Source of the DNA: Oceanobacillus chungangensis
GTDB taxonomy: Bacteria > Bacillota > Bacilli > Bacillales > Amphibacillaceae
NCBI RefSeq assembly: GCF_003369565.1
Contig: NZ_PIOD01000005.1
Span: forward strand, 186,001-250,000
DNA: 64,000 bases
Reading direction: 5' to 3'
A program made the position numbers and the translations under genes. Positions 52,028-60,341 of the stretch are shown in pieces; the stretch's first letter is position 1, and each line of letters begins with the position of its first letter. The notes under the pieces were generated by a model. That model was not told where the DNA came from, searched no databases, and saw only the letters and a list, made by a program, of their open reading frames with translations.

Positions 52028-53224
52028 ATGAAAAAGAAAGTATTAATAATGACACAAAACTTCTATCCAGTCATTGGTAGCGCAGGTAATCGAATGAAAA
52101 ATATCTATCAATTATTGAATGAATTTGATATTGAAGCGGATGTATTAACAACCGAACCGGCGTATCCAAACAAGAATTTATACAATGATAAAACCTTTTG
52201 GGATGATGAAGCATTAAACAAGAAAACAAAAAAAATCATCCGAGTACCAATAAAAAATAAAAAGTTTTCGAACCATATTGTTAGCAGATTATACTTTTAT
52301 ATTGAAATTATGTGGCGGTTCCTAATTAAGCTTTGGCAAATTAGGAAAGAAAATTATGATTATATCATGGTCAGTACTCCACCGATATTTATCGTATTTT
52401 CGGCATTGATTGGTAAATTCTTTCTTAAATCGAAACTCATATTAGAAGTGAGAGATTTATGGCCGGATAGTTTAGTCGGTGTGAAAACATTTGATAACAG
52501 CTTCATTCTGAAAATCTTCAGGATACTCGAGAAGAGAATGTATCGACTAGCTGATCATATTGTGATCAATAGTAAAGGTTTTGAATCACATATTAGGTCC
52601 AAATTGAAAAAAAATACGCCGATTGTTTATTTACCGAATGGGCCACGAGCACATGAAGTTGTCCGAAGTAAAAAATATGAGGGCAAGTTTCGTGTTGTAT
52701 ACACGGGGAATCTTGGTTTAGCTCAGGATATTGATCACTTAAAATTAATTGCGAGCGCATTGCAAGCTGAAGGAATTCGTTTTGATGTCATTGGCTATGG
52801 AATAAAGACAGAGGAATTTATGCGTTATATAGATGAACATCAATTGGATCAAGTCTATATGCATCAACCAACGACAAGGAAGAAAAGCTTGGCTTTGATT
52901 GAGAATAGTAATATTGCAGTTGCATTTTTAAATGATGCGGATGTATTCTCTACCGTGCTCCCAGGGAAGATTATCGACTATATGACATGTCGAACACCAA
53001 TTGTAGCAGGAATAAAAGGAACAGCTGCACAAATAATAACTAATAATGAAGCTGGCTTTGTTTTTGAACAGCAGGATATCCAGGGAATGATTGAGAAAAT
53101 TGTCGAATTAAAGAATAATCCCGAAAAGTTGAAGCGGATTGGTGAAAACTGTACAAGAACGGTGCAAGACGTATTTCTCTGGGAAAATAATATAAAAGAA
53201 CTTGTACAAATAATTAATGAGTAA
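52028..53224 (+). CDS. Glycosyltransferase family 4, WbuB-like
   Basis: A 398-residue GT-B glycosyltransferase. The N-terminal acceptor domain has LIMTQNFYPVIGSAGNRM and the LEVRDLWPDSLVGV motif of WbuB-type transferases; the C-terminal donor domain has VYTGNLGLAQDID and the STVLPGKIIDYMTCRTPIVAG segment. Probably adds an amino sugar (inferred). ATG 52028 follows TAGGAGCG; a longer in-frame start at 51995 lacks one. It is 15 bp before the next gene. Confidence 0.85.
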   Translation: MKKKVLIMTQNFYPVIGSAGNRMKNIYQLLNEFDIEADVLTTEPAYPNKNLYNDKTFWDDEALNKKTKKIIRVPIKNKKFSNHIVSRLYFYIEIMWRFLIKLWQIRKENYDYIMVSTPPIFIVFSALIGKFFLKSKLILEVRDLWPDSLVGVKTFDNSFILKIFRILEKRMYRLADHIVINSKGFESHIRSKLKKNTPIVYLPNGPRAHEVVRSKKYEGKFRVVYTGNLGLAQDIDHLKLIASALQAEGIRFDVIGYGIKTEEFMRYIDEHQLDQVYMHQPTTRKKSLALIENSNIAVAFLNDADVFSTVLPGKIIDYMTCRTPIVAGIKGTAAQIITNNEAGFVFEQQDIQGMIEKIVELKNNPEKLKRIGENCTRTVQDVFLWENNIKELVQIINE

Positions 53225-53239
53225 AGAGGGAAGAACGTA

Positions 53240-54520
53240 ATGAAACGTGTTGGTATGTTTGTCTGGAACCATTTTACAAATGATGCGAGGGTACTTAGAG
53301 AGTGTACCTCTTTATCTGAAAATGGTTATGATGTAGAATTAATATGTATTGATGATCCCAATGATCCGACTATTTCCAAGTATGAAGAAGTAAACGAGCA
53401 TTTTCGGGTTCATCGTATGCGGAGATATCCAGTCACTTTATTATTTTTGCAAAAGGCGTATCGCTTTGCATTTGGAAAAAAATGGCCGCTAATCCCGTTA
53501 TTAGCCATTTGGGCATTTCTGGTCTATCTATTTCCATGGATTACAATCATTCTTACTGTTATAGTAGCCTTGCTATTAAAAACAAAAGTAAGAGTAGTTT
53601 GGATTCGTGGTGCACTAATTTTGCGGATGATTTTGAAAGGTCATCGTGGAAATTATGATATTTATCATGCGAATGATTTAAATACGATGCCACAGGGATA
53701 TATAAGTGCGAAATGGCGATTTAAGAAGAAACCTTTAATTTATGACTCACATGAGGTGCAAACAAGCAGGACAGGCTACGATAGTCCATGGTATAAGAGA
53801 TTTGAGCACTTCTTCATTAAACGTATGGATAGTATGATGGTTGAAAATGATACTCGTGCAAAATTTAATGAAGACTTATATGGATTCTATCCTCATGTGC
53901 TGCATAACTATCCATCAATGGAAATTCAACAAACGGACGAGAAAGTGGATCTGCATGGAATGTTAAACCTGCCGCAAGACGAGAAAATTTTGCTTTACCA
54001 AGGTGGAATCCAAGCAGGACGAGGACTAGAGAAGTTAGTTGAAGCATATCCGTTATTTAATGATGGCACACTAGTATTTATTGGTGATGGGAAGATTAAA
54101 GACAAGCTAATCAAAATGGTGAAGGAAAGGAACTTGGAGGAAGGCATAAGGTTCATTCCGAAGGTTCCAGTTCGAGACTTACCGAAATATACGAAAAACG
54201 CTTATCTTGGGTTCCAAGTGTTAAATAATATTAACTTTAATCACTGGTCAGCATCATCGAATAAATTATTTGAGTATATGATGAATGAAGTACCAGTTGT
54301 AGCATGTAATTTTCCGGAAATTAAAAAAGCAGTTGAAGAAAGCGAAGTAGGAATCACGATAGATCCGCATGACCCTAAAGAAATTGCCAAAGGTGTAAAT
54401 TACTTATTGGATAATCCGGAGAAGCGTGACTACTTTAGTGCGAATTGCAAAAATGCTCGAAAGAAGTATAATTGGGAGAAAGAACAAAAATACTTGCTCG
54501 AAGTTTATCGAAAGTATTAA
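53240..54520 (+). CDS. Glycosyltransferase family 4 with internal membrane hairpin
   Basis: A 426-residue GT-B enzyme. The N-terminal domain starts VGMFVWNHFTNDARVLRE and is interrupted by two hydrophobic helices (about residues 83-115), a membrane-docking hairpin. Then YDIYHANDLNTMPQG, YDSHEVQTSRTGYD, and the donor domain with LLYQGGIQAGRGLEKL and HWSASSNKLFEYMMNEVPVVAC. It probably acts at the inner membrane on a lipid-linked acceptor. AGAGGGAAG precedes the ATG. Confidence 0.85.
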   Translation: MKRVGMFVWNHFTNDARVLRECTSLSENGYDVELICIDDPNDPTISKYEEVNEHFRVHRMRRYPVTLLFLQKAYRFAFGKKWPLIPLLAIWAFLVYLFPWITIILTVIVALLLKTKVRVVWIRGALILRMILKGHRGNYDIYHANDLNTMPQGYISAKWRFKKKPLIYDSHEVQTSRTGYDSPWYKRFEHFFIKRMDSMMVENDTRAKFNEDLYGFYPHVLHNYPSMEIQQTDEKVDLHGMLNLPQDEKILLYQGGIQAGRGLEKLVEAYPLFNDGTLVFIGDGKIKDKLIKMVKERNLEEGIRFIPKVPVRDLPKYTKNAYLGFQVLNNINFNHWSASSNKLFEYMMNEVPVVACNFPEIKKAVEESEVGITIDPHDPKEIAKGVNYLLDNPEKRDYFSANCKNARKKYNWEKEQKYLLEVYRKY

Positions 54521-54577
54521 TTTAAGTTCGAAATTACAATCCTTAATAACCTAAAGAAAAAGAAAGAAGGAATTACA

Positions 54578-55834
54578 GTGAAGCTATGTACAATGGGATT
54601 AGGATATATTGGTTTACCAACATCAATTATGTTTGCAAACTATGGTGTAGATGTTGTTGGTGTAGATGTTAAAAGAGAAGCAGTTGACATGTTAAATAAT
54701 GGTCAAATTCATATAGAAGAACCTGGACTTCAAGAAGCATTAGAAAAGGCGATTGCAAAAGGAACTTTCAGAGCATCCGTTGAGCCTGAACCTGCAGATG
54801 CTTTTATTATTGCGGTACCAACACCGAATAAAGATGATGAATTTAAATCAATGGATATAACATACGTAATGCAAGCATTAGAGAACGTTATTCCGTTTTT
54901 GGAAAAAGGAAATGTTTTGATTGTTGAATCAACGATTGCACCTAGAACGATGGATGATTTCGTGAAACCGAGACTTGAGGAAGCGGGATTTGTCATTGGT
55001 GAGGACATCTTCTTAGTACATTGTCCTGAGCGTGTATTACCAGGGCAAATTATGCATGAACTAATCCATAATAACCGTATTGTTGGTGGTGTTACACCAA
55101 TGTGTACGGAAAAAGGATCAGAAGTATATGCTACGTTTGTTCAAGGTGAATTGATTAAAACGAATGCACGTACTGCAGAAATGTCGAAACTAATGGAAAA
55201 TACTTTCCGTGATGTTAATATTGCGTTAGCAAATGAATTAACAAAAGTATGTAATGAATTAAATATTAATGCTTTAGATGTAATTGAAATGGCGAATAAA
55301 CATCCACGAGTTAACTTGCATACACCAGGACCTGGTGTTGGTGGTCACTGCTTAGCGGTTGATCCATATTTCATTATCGCCAAAGCACCAGAGCAATCAA
55401 AAATTATTAACCTATCTCGTCAAGTAAACAATTCTATGCCAAGTTATGTTGTAGAATCTGTTGAGAAGCTACTTGCAAAACATAACGGCAAGAAGATTAC
55501 AGTATTTGGATTAACTTATAAAGGAAATGTTGATGATATTAGAGAAAGTCCGGCAATGGAAATCTATGAGCAGTTACATGCCCTACCTGAATACGACGTT
55601 GTTGCATATGATCCACATGTTAAGTTAAGCTTTGTTGAAAAAGACTTAGAAAAGGCATTGGATGGATCTGATTTAGTATTGGTTCTAAGTGACCATAATG
55701 AATTTAAAGAGCTGACAAGTGCATATTTCAGCAAAATGAACGTTGCCCAAGTATTCGATACAAAAAATGTTGTAAAAGAATGCGCTGATAATATTGAGTA
55801 TATTAATTACGGGAACTTATATAAATTTTTATAA
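54578..55834 (+). CDS. wecC: UDP-N-acetyl-D-mannosamine dehydrogenase
   Basis: Four-electron NAD-dependent oxidation of UDP-ManNAc to UDP-ManNAcA; 418 residues. Rossmann motif MGLGYIGLPTSIMFA, mid-region VESTIAPRTMDDF and VHCPERVLPGQ, and the catalytic Cys in GPGVGGHCLAVDPYF. The ERVLPG and AVDPYF features favour the WecC branch over UDP-glucose dehydrogenase, though the substrate is inferred. It starts at GTG with AGAAAGAAGG. It would use the product of mnaA at 1803-2918. Confidence 0.9.
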   Translation: MKLCTMGLGYIGLPTSIMFANYGVDVVGVDVKREAVDMLNNGQIHIEEPGLQEALEKAIAKGTFRASVEPEPADAFIIAVPTPNKDDEFKSMDITYVMQALENVIPFLEKGNVLIVESTIAPRTMDDFVKPRLEEAGFVIGEDIFLVHCPERVLPGQIMHELIHNNRIVGGVTPMCTEKGSEVYATFVQGELIKTNARTAEMSKLMENTFRDVNIALANELTKVCNELNINALDVIEMANKHPRVNLHTPGPGVGGHCLAVDPYFIIAKAPEQSKIINLSRQVNNSMPSYVVESVEKLLAKHNGKKITVFGLTYKGNVDDIRESPAMEIYEQLHALPEYDVVAYDPHVKLSFVEKDLEKALDGSDLVLVLSDHNEFKELTSAYFSKMNVAQVFDTKNVVKECADNIEYINYGNLYKFL

Positions 55835-55861
55835 GTTCTGAAGTGAAGGAAGCTATCGTTT

Positions 55862-56686
55862 ATGTTTAATTCGGTAAGGCAAGTAATTAGAGAACAAATT
55901 GAATTTAGAGATTTAATCTTTAGAATGGCGAAATTTGAAAACAAAGGGATGTACCAAGTGCATTACTTGGGGACCTTTTGGCAATTTTTAAGTCCAGCAA
56001 TTCAAGTAGCTATTTATTGGTTTGTTTTTAGTACAATTAGAGGAGGAGCTCCCGTTGGTGAGACTCCTTTCTTCCTTTGGCTGATTATTGGATTAATTCC
56101 TTGGTTTTTCATTAGTCCTTCGATTATTCAAGGATCCAATAGTGTGTATCAGAAGATTGGGCTCGTTTCCAAAATGAATTTTCCGGTTAGTGTGCTGCCA
56201 ACGATAAGAATCGTAAGTAACAGTAATCAGTTTTTTGTTATGTTAGGCATACTTATTGTTATAGCATTATCCTATGGGGTAAAACCTTCGATCTACAACA
56301 TTCAATTCATTTATTACCTCATTTGTTTATTTGCTTTCTTATTTGCATTTTCATTACTTAGTTCAACAATTGCAACGTTAATTCGAGATTATCAGACAGC
56401 ACTCCAATCGGTTATGCGGATGCTTTTATACATGTCTCCGGTTATGTGGGATACTAGTTTGATCTCAAGAACATTCCCTGTTGTTGGTCCATTGCTGGAG
56501 AATATCTTGCGATTAAATCCGCTATATTACATTATTGAAGGATTCCGGGATTCGATTCTTGGCCGAGCATGGTTCTTTGAAGATATGGTTTATACAGGAT
56601 ATTTTTGGCTATTAACATTATGTTTATTGTATTTTGGAGCAAAGATTCACATGAAATTCCGCAAGAACTTCATGGATTATTTGTAA
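55862..56686 (+). CDS. tagG: Polysaccharide/teichoic acid ABC exporter permease
   Basis: ABC-2 type permease, 274 residues and six helices, of the TagG family that moves undecaprenyl-linked wall polymers across the membrane. An amphipathic N terminus (REQIEFRDLIFRMAKFE) precedes HYLGTFWQFLSPAIQVAIYW, and LLYMSPVMWD with LNPLYYIIEGFR are family features. The ATPase partner follows after a 295-bp gap filled by repeat A6; in most Bacillus the two genes are adjacent. Confidence 0.9.
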   Translation: MFNSVRQVIREQIEFRDLIFRMAKFENKGMYQVHYLGTFWQFLSPAIQVAIYWFVFSTIRGGAPVGETPFFLWLIIGLIPWFFISPSIIQGSNSVYQKIGLVSKMNFPVSVLPTIRIVSNSNQFFVMLGILIVIALSYGVKPSIYNIQFIYYLICLFAFLFAFSLLSSTIATLIRDYQTALQSVMRMLLYMSPVMWDTSLISRTFPVVGPLLENILRLNPLYYIIEGFRDSILGRAWFFEDMVYTGYFWLLTLCLLYFGAKIHMKFRKNFMDYL

Positions 56687-56694
56687 TGATAAAA

Positions 56695-56930
56695 AGCGGA
56701 AGCGCCCGTTTAGCGACGTACTCCCAGGCCTTTTAGCCGTAGGAGATAAAGGAAACTCTTTGGGAGCGTAAGCGAATCGATGTTGACTTTCACCACAAGG
56801 GTATAAGTGCGACTAAGCCTCATGTGTAACCAATTGGCAAGTCTTCTTTAGATTGTCATGAGGTGAGGGAAGTCTCGCTAGGAGCACGGGCGCTGGAGCT
56901 GGACGTGGCCTCTCTTGTCACAGAAGTTCT
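56695..56930 (+). repeat. Family A dispersed repeat between tagG and tagH (A6)
   Basis: Best-defined copy. Its ends are a perfect inverted repeat, agcgcccgt (56701-56709) and acgggcgct (56886-56894). Between them are 'gcgacgtac', 'gccgtaggagataaaggaaactctttgggagcgtaagcgaatcg' type blocks (shared with A2, A4) and 'gtgagggaagtctcgctaggagcac', ending 'ggagctggacgtggcc'. A middle block (about 56803-56866) is specific to this copy. Confidence 0.8.
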
Positions 56931-56981
56931 AATAGGAAAATTTTTATACTTTCTTATCTATCTAACAAGGAGCTTTTAATA

Positions 56982-57902
56982 ATGAAAACGAAAGTAAAGT
57001 TTACGAATGTCTATAAAACCTTCGAACTTCATGCGAAACGATCTGAAAAAATACTGAATTTATTCTCTTTATCATCTAAGAAAAAAAAGTTTAAAGAGTT
57101 TATTGCTTTAAGCGATATTTCCTTTGAAGTCTATGAGGGAGAGTCCATTGGTTTAGTAGGACTAAACGGTTCAGGAAAATCAACCCTGTCTAATATTATT
57201 GGCGGTGTCATTCAGGCAACTGAAGGAGAAATAGAGATTAATGGGGAAACATCAATCATCGCGATTTCTGCTGGATTAAATGGGAGCCTCACTGGGATGG
57301 AAAATATCGAGCTAAAATGTATGATGCATGGTCTTTCCAAGGAGAAAATTAAAGAAGTTACTCCTGATATTATCGACTTTGCAGATATAGGTGGATATAT
57401 CAACCAACCAGTAAAGGACTATTCGAGTGGGATGAAATCACGCTTGGGCTTTGCTATATCGGTACACACCGATCCAGATATCCTGATTATCGATGAGGCA
57501 CTTTCAGTTGGTGATTCCACCTTTGCACAGAAGTGTTTAAATAAAATGAATGAATTCAAAAAACAAGGGAAAACCATCTTCTTCGTCAGTCATTCTGCAG
57601 GTCAAATGAAACAGTTCTGTGATCGTGTCATTTGGCTGGATTATGGTACTCTCAAAGAAATTGGCGATTCTACAACGGTCGTTGATAATTATCAAAAATT
57701 CACAAACTGGTTTAATAAACTGTCAAATGATGAAAAGAAAGCTTATAAGAAAGAAATGTTAGGTAAGCAATACCGATACACTGACGTAATCAAGAAAAAA
57801 GAAATCAGCAATAAAAAAGAAAGAACGTCCCAATTTATTAAGAATACTTTAGCTATACTGCCAGTTGTCGCCTTTACAATTCTTCTATTATTGGGATATT
57901 AA
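56982..57902 (+). CDS. tagH: Polysaccharide/teichoic acid ABC exporter ATPase, short form
   Basis: ATPase partner of TagG, 306 residues. Walker A GLNGSGKS, the signature [12 protein letters not shown], Walker [13 protein letters not shown]. After the ATPase domain a basic linker leads to one C-terminal membrane helix ([18 protein letters not shown]) and the protein ends. B. subtilis TagH is about 527 residues with an extracellular domain after that helix; it is missing here. No frameshifted continuation was seen downstream, where repeat C2 begins at once. AAGGAGC precedes the ATG. Confidence 0.9.
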   Translation: MKTKVKFTNVYKTFELHAKRSEKILNLFSLSSKKKKFKEFIALSDISFEVYEGESIGLVGLNGSGKSTLSNIIGGVIQATEGEIEINGETSIIAISAGLNGSLTGMENIELKCMMHGLSKEKIKEVTPDIIDFADIGGYINQPVKDYSSGMKSRLGFAISVHTDPDILIIDEALSVGDSTFAQKCLNKMNEFKKQGKTIFFVSHSAGQMKQFCDRVIWLDYGTLKEIGDSTTVVDNYQKFTNWFNKLSNDEKKAYKKEMLGKQYRYTDVIKKKEISNKKERTSQFIKNTLAILPVVAFTILLLLGY

Positions 57903-57904
57903 GA

Positions 57905-58070
57905 TTTTAGAAAACTAAGGTTTAGCCAAGATTTTAGTGACAGCCTTAGGGGAAGTTCGGTTAATAACGCGAAGTCCTGGGGCTGCGGTTACTCGTCCCA
58001 TCGAAAGCCTTTGTCGCGACACCGAACTGGCTTACATCCTGTAGGGCCCACTTATGTAGTAAGAAAGTAT
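57905..58070 (+). repeat. Family C dispersed repeat (C2)
   Basis: Begins 'aaaactaaggttt', then 'ccttaggggaagttcggtta', 'gtcctggggctg', 'actcgtcccatcgaaagcc' and 'ctgtagggccca'. 'gttcggt' and 'accgaac' form an internal inverted repeat. It starts right after the tagH stop and ends shortly before the next glycosyltransferase gene. The other copy is 35998-36135 (reverse). Confidence 0.72.
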
Positions 58071-58118
58071 TTATACTTTCTTAACTACCAAAAAATTACT
58101 CATAAGGGTTTGATTGAT

Positions 58119-60209
58119 ATGTTTGGTAAAGTTAAAAATATAATCGGAAATCTTAATCAATCGGAAAATACAAAAAGCGAGAATCCATTAGCATATGTAA
58201 CTCGGGATTTTTTTCAATTGAAAAATTGGAACTATAAAAAGCGAGATCTTCGAGTTCACATCGAAGAACGCAAAATGGTCATAGAATCAAGAAGAAATAA
58301 AGTTAGTTATTTATCTCTTTATGAAACAAGTACTAATTTCAGACGTGGTCCCAAAACTAAGAACAAGATAAGTATTGAAAAAGATACTGTTGTAAGAGTG
58401 TCTGGTAAGACGCCAAATAATATAAAAACGACTCTTTATATTATTGAATATGGTGCAAATGGGAAAAAGTTAAAAACGAATCGTATCTTCATTAATAAAG
58501 AAGCAGAAATAGCGATTCACCCAAAAACAAGGAGTGTCAGGGTTGCCATTCGGATTAGTGGTAAAGGGGAAGTATTAATCACTAACTTTAAAATGATGCA
58601 GGATTATATTTCTGCACAAGAGCCAGTATCTGTTCAACAATCAAGCCTTAAGAAAATCAATGATATAAAAATGGCTTGTATCTTTGATGAATTTTCAATG
58701 GAGAGCTTTTCTGATAATATTTCACTCATTACCTTTACTCCTGAAAACTGGCGGACCGTTCTTTCCAAAAATAAACCGGATTTATTAATGGTTGAATCAG
58801 CATGGCGGGGAAATTTCGGAAGCTGGGAATTTCAAATAGGAAAATACAATAATAATAATCGAAATAAAAAGCTTAAGGAACTAATCTCATGGTGTAAGCG
58901 CAACAATATTCCAACAGCTTTCTGGAATAAAGAAGACCCAATTCATTTTGAGAAATTTATTGGTGCAGCTTCTTTATTTGACTATGTCTTCACAACGGAT
59001 GCAAATATCATTTATCAATATAAGCAAGCAGTTGGTCATGGCAGAGTATACTCCATGCAATTTGCAGCAAATCCGAAAGAGCATAATCCAACATCGATTA
59101 ACAAGGTGAAGAAAAATAAAATTTCATTTGCTGGTTCATATTATGCGAATCGTCATCCAGACCGTAGAAAAGATATGGATAAAATGCTGGACATTGCTAA
59201 AGAATTTGGATTAGAAATATTTGACCGTAACTATGAACGAAATAAATCTGGTGATTCGCATTTTATGTTTCCGGAAAAATTACGAGAAAATATTGTTGGT
59301 ACACTTAAATATAGCGAGATATATAAGGCTTATAAAGATTATCGATTAATTCTGAATGTGAATAGTGTAAAAGCATCACCGACAATGTTCTCAAGAAGAG
59401 TGTTTGAAGGACTGGCATGTGGTACACCGATTGTTAGCAGTTACTCCACAGGGATAAAGAAAACCTTTAGTGATATCGTTGTAATCTCCGAGGACGAACA
59501 GCAATTAAAGAATAGAATAAATAACTTGATGACAGACGATAAGTCATACAGGGAATTAGCCATGCAAGGGATTAGGGAAATTTACCGACATCATACTTAT
59601 TTACATCGATTAGAATACATATTGGATAAGATGAATATTCGTTTTCAATCGATTGATAGGGACGTAACAATAATGTTTTCAATTGATAATATGGAGGATT
59701 TCCATAAGGCAATGGAGATAATACAGAAACAGTCCTGTCAAAATATAAAAGCTGTATTCATTATTTCATTATTTGAAGGCTATGAATCCTTATTAAATAA
59801 CTATAACAATGAGGTTGTTCATACATACCTCAAAGATTATGCTGCTAAGTATAATGATATCACTGAGCTTATTAAAACCGACTATGTTGCTGTTATGAAT
59901 CTTGAAGATGAATATGGAACATATTATATAGAGGATCTCGTACATGCAAGTACATACTCAGGCGGGGATATCATCGGGAAGAAATCAGTTTCGACAGGTG
60001 GAAATTATCGTTACGCACCATTCGAGTATGAGTTTGTTGATAGCATAATGAAGGGTACGGGACTTTATAAACGAGACATATTGAAGAAGATTTCATTAGA
60101 AAAATTATTGTATAAAGAAGAAGAACTAATCGAATCACTATTTAAGGAACATGGAGCAAGTATTTATAGCAGCGATCAATTTAGTATAAAGTTAAATACG
60201 GTTAAATGA
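58119..60209 (+). CDS. CgeB-like glycosyltransferase, intact paralogue
   Basis: A 696-residue paralogue of the gene at 47320-49293. N-terminal beta-rich module (about 20-160), then a GT-B core with WCKRNNIPTAFWNKEDP, NKISFAGSYYANRHPDRRKDM, and the donor-site segment KASPTMFSRRVFEGLACG followed by TPIVSSYSTG, all as in the spore-maturation CgeB/Glyco_trans_1_2 family. A C-terminal module of about 150 residues (VTIMFSIDN, VAVMNLEDEYGTYYIED) resembles a GT-A fold remnant. ATG 58119 has only a weak AAGGG ribosome-binding site; longer in-frame frames run into repeat C2. Confidence 0.8.
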   Translation: MFGKVKNIIGNLNQSENTKSENPLAYVTRDFFQLKNWNYKKRDLRVHIEERKMVIESRRNKVSYLSLYETSTNFRRGPKTKNKISIEKDTVVRVSGKTPNNIKTTLYIIEYGANGKKLKTNRIFINKEAEIAIHPKTRSVRVAIRISGKGEVLITNFKMMQDYISAQEPVSVQQSSLKKINDIKMACIFDEFSMESFSDNISLITFTPENWRTVLSKNKPDLLMVESAWRGNFGSWEFQIGKYNNNNRNKKLKELISWCKRNNIPTAFWNKEDPIHFEKFIGAASLFDYVFTTDANIIYQYKQAVGHGRVYSMQFAANPKEHNPTSINKVKKNKISFAGSYYANRHPDRRKDMDKMLDIAKEFGLEIFDRNYERNKSGDSHFMFPEKLRENIVGTLKYSEIYKAYKDYRLILNVNSVKASPTMFSRRVFEGLACGTPIVSSYSTGIKKTFSDIVVISEDEQQLKNRINNLMTDDKSYRELAMQGIREIYRHHTYLHRLEYILDKMNIRFQSIDRDVTIMFSIDNMEDFHKAMEIIQKQSCQNIKAVFIISLFEGYESLLNNYNNEVVHTYLKDYAAKYNDITELIKTDYVAVMNLEDEYGTYYIEDLVHASTYSGGDIIGKKSVSTGGNYRYAPFEYEFVDSIMKGTGLYKRDILKKISLEKLLYKEEELIESLFKEHGASIYSSDQFSIKLNTVK

Positions 60210-60341
60210 AAAAAAACGGGCTTAGAAAATAGAATCCTGGTTTTTGCCTAGCTGATTTTTTTAGCTGTTAAGAAGTGCACTAAGGTTGTCACCTCAAGGC
60301 TTTGCTAAGCCCTATTTTTCTAAATACTGGGAGGATGAATC
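60210..60341 (+). promoter_or_regulatory. Possible leader structure between two glycosyltransferase genes
   Basis: gggcttag (60218-60225) can pair with ctaagccc (60305-60312), and TATTTTTC follows. The loop of about 80 nt contains further short pairings (aggt/acct, 60284-60295). It could be an attenuator or a terminator before the next gene. No known riboswitch was recognised. Confidence 0.3.
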
